Made by a program: the position numbers and the translations under genes. A model generated the notes under the pieces. The model was not told where the DNA came from and did no database searches. It saw only the letters and a list, made by a program, of their open reading frames with translations. A stretch of 64,000 nt of DNA, taken from Himantopus leucocephalus. Taxonomy: Eukaryota; Chordata; Aves; Charadriiformes; Recurvirostridae. Positions 51,305 through 64,000 of this stretch are shown piece by piece (the stretch's first letter is position 1; every line of letters begins with the position of its first letter). The stretch spans positions 43,289,303-43,353,302 of the forward strand of contig RSEF01000005.1 of assembly GCA_003993805.1 (NCBI GenBank), given 5' to 3'.

Positions 51305-53557
51305 CTAGGAGAGAAAGAGACACGGATACAGTTCAAAATCCCATTTCTCTCTCACACAGTCCAGCCAGGAAGAGCCCAACTTAGCCCGCCAGCTCCTGGG
51401 AACTTTCCAACCTGCATCTAAAGATCTTGTTCTGCGAGCAAGGCTTAATCAGCGCCTGATTCCCAGCTCTCTTGACTCTGACTGTAACACTTCCTCATCT
51501 CTGCCACAGAAGAGCATTCCAGTCACAGTCTGAAGGTCACTATTATCTCTTGAGAGGCAGATCCTACGAGCTGTAAGGTCACGCGGTCAGCCCCCCCAAA
51601 CTCGCCTTGCTTAGGGCCCAGGGGATGGAGTTTGTGTGAATTCCTGGATGGCAGAAACACATCGCTGGAGAAGACAACCTCAACCTGCAGTTCTTAATTT
51701 CTCTCACCCTGCGTTACTACTGCTCCCTTCTCCCTCACCATGGCAGGGAGAGAGGAAATCTGCACATCTCAGGGGGAAAAGAGGAAATAAAATATGTCCT
51801 CCTTCTAAAAACGCTTTTATCAACCGTTGTGACCAACATTTAATATATAATACTGGTGCAGTTCAACCTGTGCTGCAGGTCTTCAGTACAGCGCAGTGAA
51901 CAGCCTCTTCTTAGAGAATCTTTGCAAATAAACACATTTCTTCTTTGTCTGTTATAAAACTGCTTCTGCTTAGGGATTACTTTGAAGTCAAGCGGGTACA
52001 GTGCTGCTTTCTGAGCGCACGTCAGCGGTCTTCATAACTATTTTCAATGTTTCAGGATTTTTTTTTGTTCTAGAGGTGTCAACAATTTTGAAATACACTT
52101 ACGTAACCTGATGTGTAAAACAACTGCACCTCTAAGTACAAGCTGCTTGGTCGTTATTAAAAAAATTAAGATAGATAATTTTTTGAAGAATATGCAAAAT
52201 GATACTTACTCAGTAAATCTCACTCATTAAATGTACCAGTCCTAAACTTTCCATACATAAATAACCTGTGCGGATGTTCTACATTCCCCCCACATTAGGG
52301 CTTTCCCTAAAGTACTTCCGTTTCCCTAAAAGCCCCCAAATTTTCCCAAAATCAGTTTTTCCTCACGTATCCAAGAAAGGAGGTGATGAAAAATATTTGG
52401 TTTTCTTTTTAGATTTGTATTTCTAACCATTGCGGATGAGTATTTTCATACCCTTCACTAGGCTAAAGCACTCGCATCTCCACGGGGAGCGTCCTTAGGC
52501 TAAGCCAAGGGCTTTTGGTGGGTTACGACCCCAACGCAGCTTGCCCACCATCCTGAGTACAACAACAACAGGACCCTTAGTGGCTATCGGTCCAAATGCA
52601 GCAAGCAACAAACACGGACAACTCCTTAAAAAAACAAACCCCAAACTTTCTCTCTTTGGTCTACTGCCAAGGAAATACAGGGAGTAATTACGTGAACCCT
52701 CCTTAGACAATGTTAAATATTTTATAGCAACACCGCTTTATATGCTGACTAAGTGTAGAAGGCATTTTCACCCTGCTGACTTGTGTTTGGATTTCAATAT
52801 CCTCACCCACCTGCTTTATGAGTGCTGAAGAGGCAATGTTTAAGAGCACTCCCTTTATTTGTCATCGAAATAAGTGAATTCCAGTTCCTATAGGAAACAA
52901 CGCTGGAAAATGCGGACTCCCTGCCAGCAGTCCTGGAGACCAGGCTCTCAAGGCAGCTATCAAATATTAGAAGATGCCCTAAGGGAGTGGCACTCATCGG
53001 GCAGCAGAATTACTCTTGTGTCATCAAGATATCACAGCCGAAATGCAAAATCATAGAATGGTTTAGGTTGGAAGGGACCTTGAAGATCATCTCGTTCCAA
53101 CCCCCCTGCCCTGGGCAGGGACACCTCCCACCAGCCCAGCTTGCTCCAAGCTCCGTCCAACCTGGCCTTGAACACCTCCACGGATGGGGCAGCCACGGCT
53201 TCTCAGGGCAACCTGATCCAGTGCCTCACCACCCTCAAAAAATTTCTTCCTAATACCTAATCTAAATCTCCCCTCTTCCAGTTTGAAGCCATTCCCCCTC
53301 ACCCTATCACTATATGCCCTTCTAAAAAGTCCTTCCCCAGCTCTCCTGTAGACCCTTTAGGTACTGGAAGGGGAATGCAATGGCATTCTTGCCGCCCCTC
53401 CCCAAAAGTCTCTCAACACCAAGGAGATGGCAGGAGCAGCCCCAGACTCACACCCCAGCTCTGCTTTGCAGGCTCTTCTGTTCCGTCACACCCAATGCCA
53501 GTAATCCCAGCGTCGCTAGCCATTTCTCCCAGTTGCCTGCTGCAACAAAATACTTAC
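51305..53557 (-). other. SLC48A1: SLC48A1 intron 2
   Basis: An intron of 2,253 bp with donor GTAAGT (minus strand, from 53557) and a pyrimidine-rich acceptor ending CAG-like 'cctag' at 51305. It contains a CR1 3' end at 53049-53370 in the gene's own orientation. No other exon is recognised in it. Confidence 0.9.
53049..53370 (-). mobile_element. CR1 3' end in SLC48A1 intron 2
   Basis: It begins in plus coordinates with a single reversed octamer ('tcatagaatggtttaggttg'), followed by 'gaagggaccttgaagatcat' and the 3' UTR, to about 53370 ('ccctttaggtactggaagg'). It is about 320 bp, 5'-truncated and moderately diverged. It lies about 190 bp downstream of the exon 2 donor in transcript order, without touching splice sites. 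Confidence 0.93.
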
Positions 53558-53725
53558 ACTGGTGCTTGGTGATGGCCAGGACGAGGAATGTGCAGAATCC
53601 CACCACTGAGAGAGCTGAGAAGAGGATCCCGATGAAGAGGAAGAACCTCAGCCCTTTTAACCAGGTCCTCCAGTAATCCTGCACATACATCACATGCGTG
53701 ATTAGGGCCCAGAGCGCCAGAACAC
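53558..53725 (-). CDS. SLC48A1: SLC48A1 coding exon 2 (heme transporter HRG1)
   Basis: A 168-bp exon encoding 55 full codons, with 2 bases of a Gly codon at its start and 1 base of a Ser codon at its end. The acceptor on the minus strand is 'ttgctgtctaattgagcag' and the donor is T|GTAAGT; phases match exon 3 exactly. The product begins '[18 protein letters not shown]', continues with 'RTWLKGLR', and has a hydrophobic segment ending '[10 protein letters not shown]' and KHQ. It aligns with human HRG1 without gaps over its whole length, differing at scattered conservative positions. The His before VMY, in the second membrane region, is conserved; a His there has been linked to heme transport. 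Together with exon 3 it covers about 101 of the 146 residues of the mammalian protein. Confidence 0.96.
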
Positions 53726-54518
53726 CTGCTCAATTAGACAGCAAGGGGAATCAGTACCATGCATCACACTGCAACACAGAAAGGCGTCTAATAAATACAC
53801 ATCTCATTAAACCCCATACGAAACGCCAAGGAACACTAATGATTCATGGCCACGGCCCCCCCAGAGAGAGGGGAAATATCAGGATAAATGGCTGCCTGTG
53901 CCAGCATCACTCTCCACGACCTCCCCAGACCCCCAGCTTTAAGACACAGATCTCGATTACAGGCTGGCACAGGAAGGACTTTATTCATTAAGTGGATTCC
54001 CCCCAATAACTTGATCATTTTCCTGTTTGGGATAAACCCACTTAATTCATGCTGAGTGCAGTTTTATTTAATTCCCCATAGAGCTTTCATGACATTACAT
54101 GTGGCAAGCCAAGCACTTGGCAAGAATTAATGAACCTTTTCAAAGGCCAGGCAGCCCCTTTTACATACGGAGACGATGATGAAGAGCGCCGCTACATAAC
54201 CAGCAATTTTAGACACCTAAATCAAGATATACAGGACCTGTTCCGTACTCAGCGTTTCACATCATGTCTTTTAGCTCCAAGGTATCTCCAGTTAACTTCA
54301 TAAAGAGTGCATTTATGCAAATCCCCTCCAAACACTTCAAATGGTTCAAGTAAAGGGGTGTAGAAGTTCAGCTCCCAGAAGATTCATACACACAATTCCC
54401 ACTTAAGGCAAAGCACGCTTCCAAAGTGTTTAAGGTGGCCTAAATCTAACTCTGTACTTTTGGGTCTGGCCCAAAACGTCTGGATTACATTACCAGACAA
54501 ATATCTGAGCACGTACAG

Positions 54519-54569
54519 TTTATATATATATATTCAAATTCAAATTTTTATATATATATATATATATAA
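54519..54569. repeat. TA-rich simple repeat
   Basis: Two (TA)n runs, about 54521-54534 and 54547-54568, separated by two 'attcaa' units. Confidence 0.9.
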
Positions 54570-54673
54570 AATTCACTATGGCTTTAATAGGAACAGCAAA
54601 AGGCAGTTCCCTAAGCTTAGGTGACTAGTCCATAACCGAATTTCAACTCCCTTGTCAAAAGGGAGGAAACAGG

Positions 54674-54692
54674 AGGGGGGGGGGGGAGGAAN
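54674..54692. repeat. G homopolymer followed by an N
   Basis: A run of about 12 G ends in 'aggaan', with the N at 54692. This is a typical base-calling failure after a G run, and it could form a G-quadruplex-like tract. Confidence 0.85.
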
Positions 54693-57600
54693 CATTCAAG
54701 TAACAGCTGTAAACAGTTTCTGATATAGGGAAAAACAATGCATCCTCCCCAATCTTGTTCTAAAAACTGCTACCTTTTCACCACACCTCAGAACAAAATT
54801 AGAAGAGACGCTCAATTATAAGAACTGTCCGTTCACATGAAAGTTTTTACAACCTGCCAGAACATGGCTGTCATCCCCCATTATACAATCCCAACTACCA
54901 GCAACATCACCGGCTCCAATTATAGCAAGCTGCTCCTCTAGTTAAGTCGCAGCACTGAGGAGTACGACTAAATCTCCTTATGCCGCTAACTCAACCTATA
55001 GTTAGAGCCGCTTTACAGCCTTAAAACATTTGACTCATTCTGGCGAAGACCTCGGCGGCCCTTCTGAAATTTGAACCTCCACTGGTGCAACTAACTGGCT
55101 TGTATTTCTCCTTCGCTGCTACCTCCCTTTCCAGATTTTATTTTAAGGGCAGCAGGGGAAAAAAAATAATTAAAAAAAAAAATAAAATGACACCACTGCT
55201 AAAACACTAGGCTGCTTTATATGGTATCCTGCAATAACACAGACCTCCCTCTGCGGCTGCTTCTCAACATCAAAGGAAGCAACAACCAGCCTTGCCCACT
55301 ACAAGATAAACATTTTAATACTAAGTACAGCCACAGGTCTTGCCAGAACTCATTTGTTACTGGATACGGTCATTACACAGAAAGCTTCCCAAGGCTTAAA
55401 AGAACTTATTATAGCACAGAGGAAAACAACTGCGTCAAAACCGATAGACGAGCACAGCCGAGAGTCACCCTCCAAACCCGCCGGACTTGCTTTTCAGCTC
55501 CCCAGCAGCTTTCGGCTCATTCCTAGCAGGTTGTCTGACCTCACCGGCCACAGGGACAACGGCCGCACTGCAGGTGCACGTCAAATGAAGCTGAACATAG
55601 AGAAAGTCAGTTCCAGGCGAGATGGGAGAATGCTGGCAATGGTTTGTGCCTCTCCAGTGTCTTGGACGAGGCAAAGAGAGGTAAAATACCCTCCATGGTG
55701 TCCCACAAAAGAGCAAGGGGGGAAAAAGGACAGACTTAAAAAAAAAAAAAACCAAACCCCCAAACAAAAAAACCCATAAAAGTGAAAGGAAAAGCACTCA
55801 GGATGAACTAGAAACCCAAAGGCACAGTGCTGATATCCAGGACAGGTGGAGCTCACAGACTTTTCATCACAGCGAACAGGAAAGGCAGAATCAGTCCATT
55901 ACTTCATCTGGTCGGACCTGCCATAGTTAAGCAGCATCTAAGCATGTTTTCCGGCTCCAGGCAGCCAGGATTTTAATTCCGAGACTGTCATCAAGTCAGC
56001 TACCGATACTACTTTTCCACGACTGATTCTACACTGGCTACCACTACGCCCACGTGCTAGAGACCACAAAGCTGGTGGAAGATATTCCGGAGCTTTGCAA
56101 ATGCAGACAGTAATTGTGTTGGCAATGCTTTTTGAACAGCCTGCCACGGGATCTGGTGGAAAAGCCTCTCACTCAGCTCACTAAACAACCACTTCCTCGA
56201 CTTCGTATTACCTTTAAGCTCGTGCTCTAGCAAGTTCAACCCACATCTTTTTAAAAAAATGGGGAACTTGGGTTTTTCAGTCAGCAAAACAAGCTGCTTC
56301 CCTCCCACCCTCCAGGCGCTTTCAGATGACTTGGCACAATTTATTTGAACTGCTGAGTCAAGTTACTGATGTTTCCACGCCAAAACTGCTGCTGATGCTC
56401 TGAAAGGTCTCTGTGGGGAGAGCAGAGGCAGCGCGTGAGCTGTCACTTGATCTTCCCCCCACTGTCAGGTCTGACCCTGCACCCCCACCCCGACCCTGAA
56501 GCCTGACACAGCACTTCGAAGGAAGCTATCTAGCAAACCGTTGGGTTCGGTTAATTCTTAACATCTAGAGTAACTGCCTCACACATGACTAAGCAAAAAA
56601 AGCCTCATGACAACTTCACCACGTGCTGAAGGACTGGGCTTGGTCACACGGTCATTAAAGACGGGGTATCCTTTTACAGGCAGCTCAGCCAACATCATGT
56701 TCGTTACCACAAGAAATAGAGGGGAAAGGAGTCTCCTCCAGCTCCAGCCGCATGTATGCCTCCCTTCCCTTACACCCCTACCACACTCGGATCCTTCAGT
56801 GAGGCTATCCAGCTCGCAGAGCAGTTGATTTTTCTTTTTTTCTCCTAAAATGGCAGAAAAGCATTCCAACAAGTTAAGTTAGCTCACAACACTGGCTGAA
56901 AAACATCAACGCTGGCATAAAAAGCATTGGCAGTACGCATTCAGGGACAGGTAGGAGACACGAGAACAGGATTCACTTTTTAAATTGCTTAATTTGCTCT
57001 TCCTGAGCTTGTGAGATCACACTCGGGTGGGCCCCTGAACCCCACCAGTCCAGCTCAGAACCAGGGAACAGCCACAGAAGAGGGCAAAGCCGGTGTCGAC
57101 AAACGCCTGTGACCAGAAAGGACATCCCAAGTGGGATGAAGCTATGTAATAACAGGGGCACGGCAAGCCAAACTCAGAGCTGAATACATGAGGAAAACAA
57201 ACAATTATTGCAGGGGATCTAATTTAAGCAGTGGATATTGCTAAATACAGTTATCACCAGCAAAATGCTTAAATACATGAAAACACGCACCTTTGCTAAA
57301 ACACGTTCTTTAAGCTAACTGCCTATCTACATACTGCATTCAGCAGGAGAAAAACCTGCACTATTTCTAACTAACTCCAAAGGAAAAGCGTCCGTGAACG
57401 CTGGAATGAAGCATTTGATTCTTGTTTAATTCAACTGAAATTGGGTTCGGGAAAAGAAAAATCACTTCCTATTCACCCATATACATAAGCTAAGTGGCGA
57501 GAAGAACAAATTAGTTGTATTGATTTACAGAGATGACTTTCATTATCGCACTCAGAAACTAAAACCATACTAGCATTTTTAATTAATGTGAAATCTCGCA

Positions 57601-60600
57601 CTTTGTAGACCTTGAGAGCAAAAGGTTTGCAGGTTTAACACAAACCCATTAGCTATATGTAGGCAACAGCAGAACATCTAACTCATTCAGCTGTACAACT
57701 GAAACAGGTTTTACTGGAATAGGAAATAAAAGTTATGTCTCATTTAAAGTCTGGAATGATTAACTGCAGGACCTCCAGTTTTTCTTTTTCACCTCAAGCG
57801 ATTCCCCAAAGTCCCCTCCTCCTCCACAACTGCAGCCACATTCTCCAGTGGAATCGCACTTTGCACAGAAGCAAAACCTGAACCTGCAGACACAGCCCTG
57901 GCGTGGCAATGGTGGCCGTCAGCTCCCGTTACATCGCCCACCTAAAATAACATCAAAAAGCCCTGCGCTCGTTTCAGAGAAACATTTGTCTTGGTGAATT
58001 TACCCCACACATCATGGTTGGAATGACCCTAAAATAAGAGCTGCTCAATAAGACACAATCAAGGGATTTCCGACACAGAGCAACGGGAAAGTTACCTCTA
58101 AATCAAAAACTAATTATCCCAAGTACACAAAGCTCCAGGAAAAGGAAACTGGCCCATCAAACAACCACGAGTGCATCTGAAAAAACAGCGACAGAGGCAG
58201 GGTTTTTTAAACAGAAGTCAACAGCATTTTGACAAGATTAATTCATATTTAAAATACAAAAAACTTAGAGCATACTTGGAACAAGTTTAAATGAATTCTA
58301 CAAGGCAAGTTCAAAAGCAGGTTCGCCCTCAGTCTGTAACCTGGTACAGAAAAACACTAATAGCTAAATATTATGATAAGCCCTTTTGAAAGTTTAGCAC
58401 ACTTCAGCTCAAGTGAAACAAAACTTTCCCTCTCTCCAAACACAAAAACAAAACCAGCGACAAACAAAAGGTTTTCTCAGACCCCTGCTCATCACTGAGC
58501 GATTCTTCGGGCCCAGCAAAACAAGGCGCATTGTTGACGGGGAGTAAGAGCCCAGCTGCCTTCCCTGAGGTCAGAGCAGCCAGAGGCCAAACGTGTCAGG
58601 CCACGTTTGCACGCCGGGGTAGGACACCGTGTACACCACCAATGGGCGTTACAGATTGTAGGAAAAAAACAACAAATGTGCAACAGAGGCCAAAAACCCA
58701 AGCAAAACACATAAACACAGAAGCTATTCTGCAATGACCGTTCTTATTCCAGCCTTCTGAAGCTCAAAATGCTTGTTGATGATGGCAGACAGAGATGATG
58801 GCAAACAAAATGACAATAAAAATGAAAACCAGTATTAAAAACTACTTGCATAGGCCTGGAAAATATGAAGTCTACGGTGACCAATTAGAAGACTTTTTTT
58901 CACAGTGCTTACAAAGCCTTCAGTCATTTTCCATCCACACAATCTTCTTTTCTACGCTCTGTTACTGCAGCTGGAGCATTAGAAACACCTACTCTAAAAG
59001 GAGCCCGAGCTTTGCCAACCTAAGTTCGTTTTGCCATTTCTAAGTTCTGCAAACTTCGCCTGTTCTGGCCGATTCCCTGAAAGGGTAAAAAGTTTTCTTC
59101 CGGGAGCTAAAGCCAAGCGAGCTCAGCCTCGGCTGTTTTTGGAAGAGGTTAAAAACGGGTTTTCTTGAACAGCTCTTCTGCCAAAATAGCTGGGGATCAA
59201 CACTGAAATATTTTAGGAAAACAGCTCTCGAAGGAGAGGAGTCTTTGGAGTATTTTAGTGAAAACTGGTTTTTCTCTTGGCAAAATTTCCCTCTGGACAC
59301 GTGCGATCGAGTGCTTTACTATTCCAGGGCGTTTCGGTTCGGAGGAAAGGAGATTGGGCCGCACACGTGTGAGCGGAAAAACCTGGTGTTTCAGCTTGTT
59401 GCTCAACACCGAGTCGGTCTGCTCAGCCCCTTTCAGAAGCAGGGAACAAGATGTACAGATTTCAGACGCCCTGCGCCTCTACCATTCACAGTTCAGATGA
59501 AACCCACATCACATTTTCCAGCACATCAGCAGCACTTACGAGGGACTCGTTCTCTCCTCGCAACTTAATTTAATTATGATTAAGCATAAGCCACGTGCAG
59601 TCTTTTCCGCGTTTTCTTTATGTGTGCTTTCCCTCCCCTTTCTCCATTTCTTAAGACAATGGACTAAAGCAGTCACGAGCCAAACCTTAATCAAACAATA
59701 TGTAGTATTTTATATGCAAATCCAAACATTTAAGAATGCTTTGCGCCATAATTGCAATGCTTTTTGGCTGTACTATTCCAGCCCTGGACAGGGAACAAGC
59801 TCATTTGCATAGATTTATCTAGTATATGCAAGTTAGATTAGTTATCAGAGTCTTCAGAAAATCACTGCTTTCGCACGCAATATATCCTGTGTTCAGCATA
59901 AACTAGCTCCTACTACTTTCACTCATCAGATATTTTTAAAGTTTCAAGGGTCTGAAAAGTACATTTTGTGTTTCATCTTCCTTGCAGCTGCTTTAATATC
60001 TGGTCCACATTACATTCGCAAAGCACAAGCTCTATGTTTTGCCAGAAATATCTGAGCAGCTTGGAAACAGCCAATAAAGTCTCTTTGGAGAGGGGAAAAA
60101 AACCCGCTCTCTCTTTCTATTAACTTTAAAGAGAGAAGATACATACACAAGAACATTAAAAGCCACTCAGGAAAGGGCTGGATACATCCTGAAAACATTT
60201 AATTGCTTTCTTCTCTTTTAAACTGCCTCTGGCAGAATGAAAACATCAAGAGTTGCTCAGAGATTCATGGCCTACTTAAAAAAAATAATATTAATTTAAG
60301 GCAGTGAGGGGAGAAGGTCAAACATACAAACAAGCAGTAAATTATCAAAGCCACTGTGACTAGCTCAAAATGAAACGGCAAACCACCGAGACAGCCAGTA
60401 TTAACTCAGGAATGACTTTCTGGGTCCTGTGATCAGTCGATTAAGTTGCTGTCGCTCGGGTTATCAGAAGCACTCGATGGGGTGTTTCTGCTTAAAACAA
60501 GAATATGATACACAAGGTCTGTATCTGATTTAAGATGATCCCCAAATTCCCAAGTATGCATGCCCAGAGGCATACGTAAAATTCTGAGGATTAGCGAGTT

Positions 60601-63600
60601 GATTTTACTAGACATTGTGGGGTTTTGCATTATGAAAGCCAACCGGAAAGACTGGAAAGGTAGTTTGCTCAGCACCTTGAATTACATGCTGCTGGTTTCA
60701 TAACTAGAGGTAACCGAGGGCTCTAGTTACAGACTCATCAGTATGTGGCAATTTTCCCTCCACAGAACTTTAATATTAGAACTTGGAGTAAAGAAATATC
60801 TAAGTCTTTACTTTAAATTATAGGAAATGTATCAGAGCAAGTGAAAGTTTGTACAAGCAGCAGCGGAGGGCAGATTTCAACGCAAAACACAGCAGCAAAG
60901 GTTCTCTAGAAGATAAGCAGAAGATAAATAACCTGATTACAAAGAGAAAGATACAGATTCCTAATGAGATGGGCATCAGTAGAACTTCTTACAGAGAGGA
61001 AGTATATGGATAAACATCCTAAAACACATGTCCCTGACAAACCAAAGGTGCACCACCAAAAGCTGCAGCAGGCTGCAATCCATCTCACCAACACAGGCAA
61101 CAGAAAGGCAACGACAGACCCACAGGGGGTGATGGGAAAACCAGAAAGACAGTTAAACGAGATAAACATGTACAAACACACACTCGCAGAGAAGGCTGGC
61201 AGGCAAAGCCACGGCTTAATCAGAGGCATATTAACGAGGAACTGCTGCAAAGCTGCCAAATACACCAGCCTAAACAATTTTCTGTCCGTCCCCCCCACGG
61301 TGTCAGAGCTCCCAGCCACAACAGCCCGACCTGCAACTCACTCTCAGGTGCTCAAATCACTTTTTGAAGCTTCCGAACGGAAAGAAGCACATATGGTCCA
61401 AAAAAACCCCAACAAAACCAACCCCCATTTGTGCTAAAGACATTTAACGCACCCAGCAGAGAGGAGAAGCCGTCATTTTGCATTATGTTACCCTGTGCAA
61501 CATGCAGAAAGTTGCAACAGGTTTATTAACAGACTAAAGGGCACAAAACAATGCCTGACAATTAACTTTGCAACGTCTACACAGCGGAAAATTTCAGAAG
61601 CTCGCCCACTTCCTTTCCTGCCATTCTCTGCCAGTAGAAGTAAGCACTAGTTAGCACGTTACAATAAAAAACAGATGATTTAATGAAGTACGCCAGAAAC
61701 AAACCAAGTGAACGCCCTGCTTACCTGAAACTGAAGTATCCAGTGTCTAAGCAAAATGCAAACCTCCTACACACCGTGATTTTTTTTCTTAGAACAACCT
61801 TACTTCAGCAAGTAGCCTTACCTTCAACACACAGAAAAAATGTGGCTTTTTTTTTTTTTTTGGCTACTCCTCCACGATTAAACAAGCACCGGTTTAGCTC
61901 TACCCACACAGGCTCCAATGTGCAGGACATGAAATATCAATCTGCAAAGGTTAGCAATGAACCGAGGGCACACCTTGATTTTAATATTTGTCTGGCAGCA
62001 GAATGGATTTCAAAAGTCCTCCCCATACACAAGCAGTTTTATTCCCCCTACTCGCTGGCTCCTCCATCGCGGGGAAAACATTTGTGAGACAGCACCCCAT
62101 ATATCCTCAGTTCAGGGGTGGGAGACTAAAATAAGTGTCTCATCCCAAACGCGTGGAGTGTGTTTCACCTGTTGAGACATCAGTGGGGTAGAAAAGTGAA
62201 GGAGAAGGATGGAAAAAAGCAGCCATGAATTTAAGATGACAGGAACCCCTTAAATCAGCCTTGGCTAACACCAAACCATACATTGTTTAACCGCTTTCTC
62301 AGGCTTTTTGATCCTACTGTGACTCCACCTATAGGCATTTCACAGATGTTTGAGAGCAAATTCACACAAATTCAGAGAGTGAATTTATTTTTAATTTTAT
62401 TTCTAGCTTACCTTGCTCCTTGTTATCTTAACTAGCTTGAATTACCTGGTAATTAACCAACACACAAACCTCCTCCTCCCAGCAGACGAAAACCTAAATA
62501 ACTTCGGCACAGAAAGTACAGGCCAGTTCCTCCCTCTGCTTTCTCACCAACCTCCTTCTAGAATGTGGACTTCCGAAATTCCTCTGCGAACACAAAGACA
62601 GCACGTGCACGCAGCATAAGATATTACTTGTTATTTTCTTGTGCATTTCTGGGGTACAAGACTCCATCTTTTCTTGTGCCACCTAGTAAAGCAAGATAAA
62701 CATGTTGGATTGCTTAATTCCAGCAAGAATTAAAGCTTTTTGGAAGAAGGGGAAGCAGAGAGACATCCACAACCCCGTACCTCGCAGCTGCTCTGACAGT
62801 GGAACAGATACCAAGAGGCACACGGGAGCGTTGGTGTTGCTCACGCACCAGAAATACGCCAGATCCTTTACAAAGTTTAACTTCACTTTCTGCTCTTCCT
62901 CCAGGTGTTCAGCGAGAAACCCTTGAGTTGCTGAGCTGACAAACCAGGAGAGGACTATGTTCTGCCCCAACCCAATCATTAACTGAGATCCCCGACCGAC
63001 GCAGGCATCTGAACCTCACTGATTTCAGTGGATGTTAAGATGCAGTTTACAGCTTCTGGCCTCTACGACAAGGAGCCCAAACGCCTCCTTCAGAGCGTCT
63101 GGCACAGACGCTTTCAGCGGTTACCAGCGTCAGGAGGCTGGTGTTTTTCTTTCCTAAAAATACAGAGCAGATGTAAATATAGATTGCTAGACCAGAATTT
63201 TACCAGGAAAGTCAGCAAAGCTTTCAGCTGTAAGTTGAAAATAAAATCCTTTTCAGTAACAATGCTGGCTAGCGTATGGGGCTTATTCCGATGGCCACAG
63301 CAATTTAAGCCTTAAACTTTTAGAGGTTTTCCCTCCATAACATTGCGAGTTTATACACCATCATTAGCTAAAGCTATTCCACCACAAACAGCAAGTTTGC
63401 TAGACATTGTTGCAAAAACCTTCTTGGTACCAGGGAGAAGACTAGAACAATTCCGCCTTCAGTAGCAGCGAGGTTATAAAATACACAAATTAATGTCCTT
63501 TTTTCCTAAGGGATGAGCATCAACAGATGCAGTGAACATGTCCGATAAACTGCGGGTTTGCATTTCAAGTTGCAAATACAGCCAGACACTGTGAGCTTAA

Positions 63601-63947
63601 AGCCTCCCAAACAGTTTTTATTAAAAGTCATTCTCTTAAGAGCGCAACAAGGCCTTCCAGGAGGTCAGGAGCTCCTGGGTAGATCACAAAAGCAGCACCT
63701 GCAGACTTCTCAAAACAGAGCGTAGCCCACCCAAGTCTCAAAATCACATACTGTTGTCATCTACTCCAGCTGCCATATGGAGCTTTTCCCCCCACCGTGC
63801 CACAAGCCCAGTGTTGCCAGCTTCGCCCCTGACATTCAGAGACACCCACCGCACGCAGGGTGGAGGGAAGGGCCCTGCCACGCGCCAGCGTCAACGCCAT
63901 CACTGCACACTCCCCACCCAGGCACAGAGCAGTTCTTCCCTCTGTTT

Positions 63948-64000
63948 TCATAGAATTACAGAATGGTTTGGGTTGGAAGGGACCTTAAAAATCATCTCAT
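63948..64000 (-). mobile_element. CR1 3' end continuing past the window
   Basis: The last 53 bases read 'catagaattacagaatggtt' then 'tgggttggaagggacctt', the reversed CR1 3' terminus. The element lies on the minus strand and continues beyond 64000. Confidence 0.92.

Larger units (their letters stand above)
53726..63947 (-). other. SLC48A1: SLC48A1 intron 1 (partial), no exon 1 found
   Basis: The sequence upstream of exon 2 in the transcript direction. A first coding exon of about 45 residues, starting with Met and containing the first membrane segment, should exist. I scanned the minus strand up to 64000 and saw nothing resembling it. The intron contains TA-rich simple sequence, a G run with an N, and poly(A)/poly(T) runs near 55737-55752 and 61849-61861. 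The 157-codon frame at 60964-61437 (plus) has no recognisable domain. Confidence 0.6.

Noticed and set aside
60964..61437. 157-codon plus-strand frame in SLC48A1 intron 1
   Set aside because: No recognisable domain or splice sites, and its opposite strand is also open for 137 codons.
63757..63951. GC-rich minus-strand frame near the right edge as SLC48A1 exon 1
   Set aside because: Its product does not resemble the expected N terminus (first membrane segment) and no donor of the right phase is seen.

Overview
This is a window of vertebrate nuclear DNA, almost certainly from a bird. The main evidence is many CR1 non-LTR retrotransposon copies in both orientations, several ending in the CR1-typical 3' octamer array (ATTCTATG units). 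Two LTR-type repeats with 5-bp target-site duplications and low gene density agree with this. I could not place the species or order. The sequence is a draft assembly: a gap of exactly 1,000 N (35210-36209), a 10-N gap (47224-47233), and single or double Ns at about 6700, 13980, 14707, 15082, 34749 and 54692.

Left part (1 to about 47.2 kb): AT-rich, CpG-poor and without a recognisable host gene. It holds CR1 fragments at 1.16-1.35, 4.06-4.29, 5.37-5.89, 9.3-12.8, 19.45-19.78, 22.36-22.66, 36.2-39.5, 46.2-46.35 and 46.8-47.0 kb. The 9.3-12.8 kb copy is about 3.5 kb long and keeps recognisable endonuclease and reverse-transcriptase domains broken by stops and a frameshift. The 36.2-39.5 kb region is a composite of at least three same-strand CR1 pieces, one nested in another, cut by the 1-kb gap. 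There is one solo LTR at 13.99-14.95 kb, with two apparent assembly duplications at single Ns, another solo LTR at 40.47-41.37 kb, and a truncated relative of the latter fused to a CR1 fragment at 19.79-20.38 kb. An old non-CR1 direct duplication links 6.57-6.97 and 8.81-9.12 kb.

Right part (about 47.2-64 kb): GC and CpG content rise abruptly at the 10-N gap. The only protein-coding gene I can recognise is here, on the minus strand: the last two coding exons of SLC48A1 (HRG1, the endo-lysosomal heme transporter), exon 2 at 53558-53725 and exon 3 at 51168-51304. They have consensus splice sites, matching phases and a stop codon. A probable long 3' UTR lies below 51168. The first coding exon, about 45 residues in mammals, is not seen and should lie beyond 64000, giving a first intron over 10 kb. 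A CR1 3' end lies in intron 2, and another begins at the right edge.

No RNA gene, CRISPR array, operon or novel multi-gene system is visible. The points most worth checking are the assembly duplications and joins, the nested CR1 cluster beside the gap, the old direct duplication, and the location of SLC48A1 exon 1.
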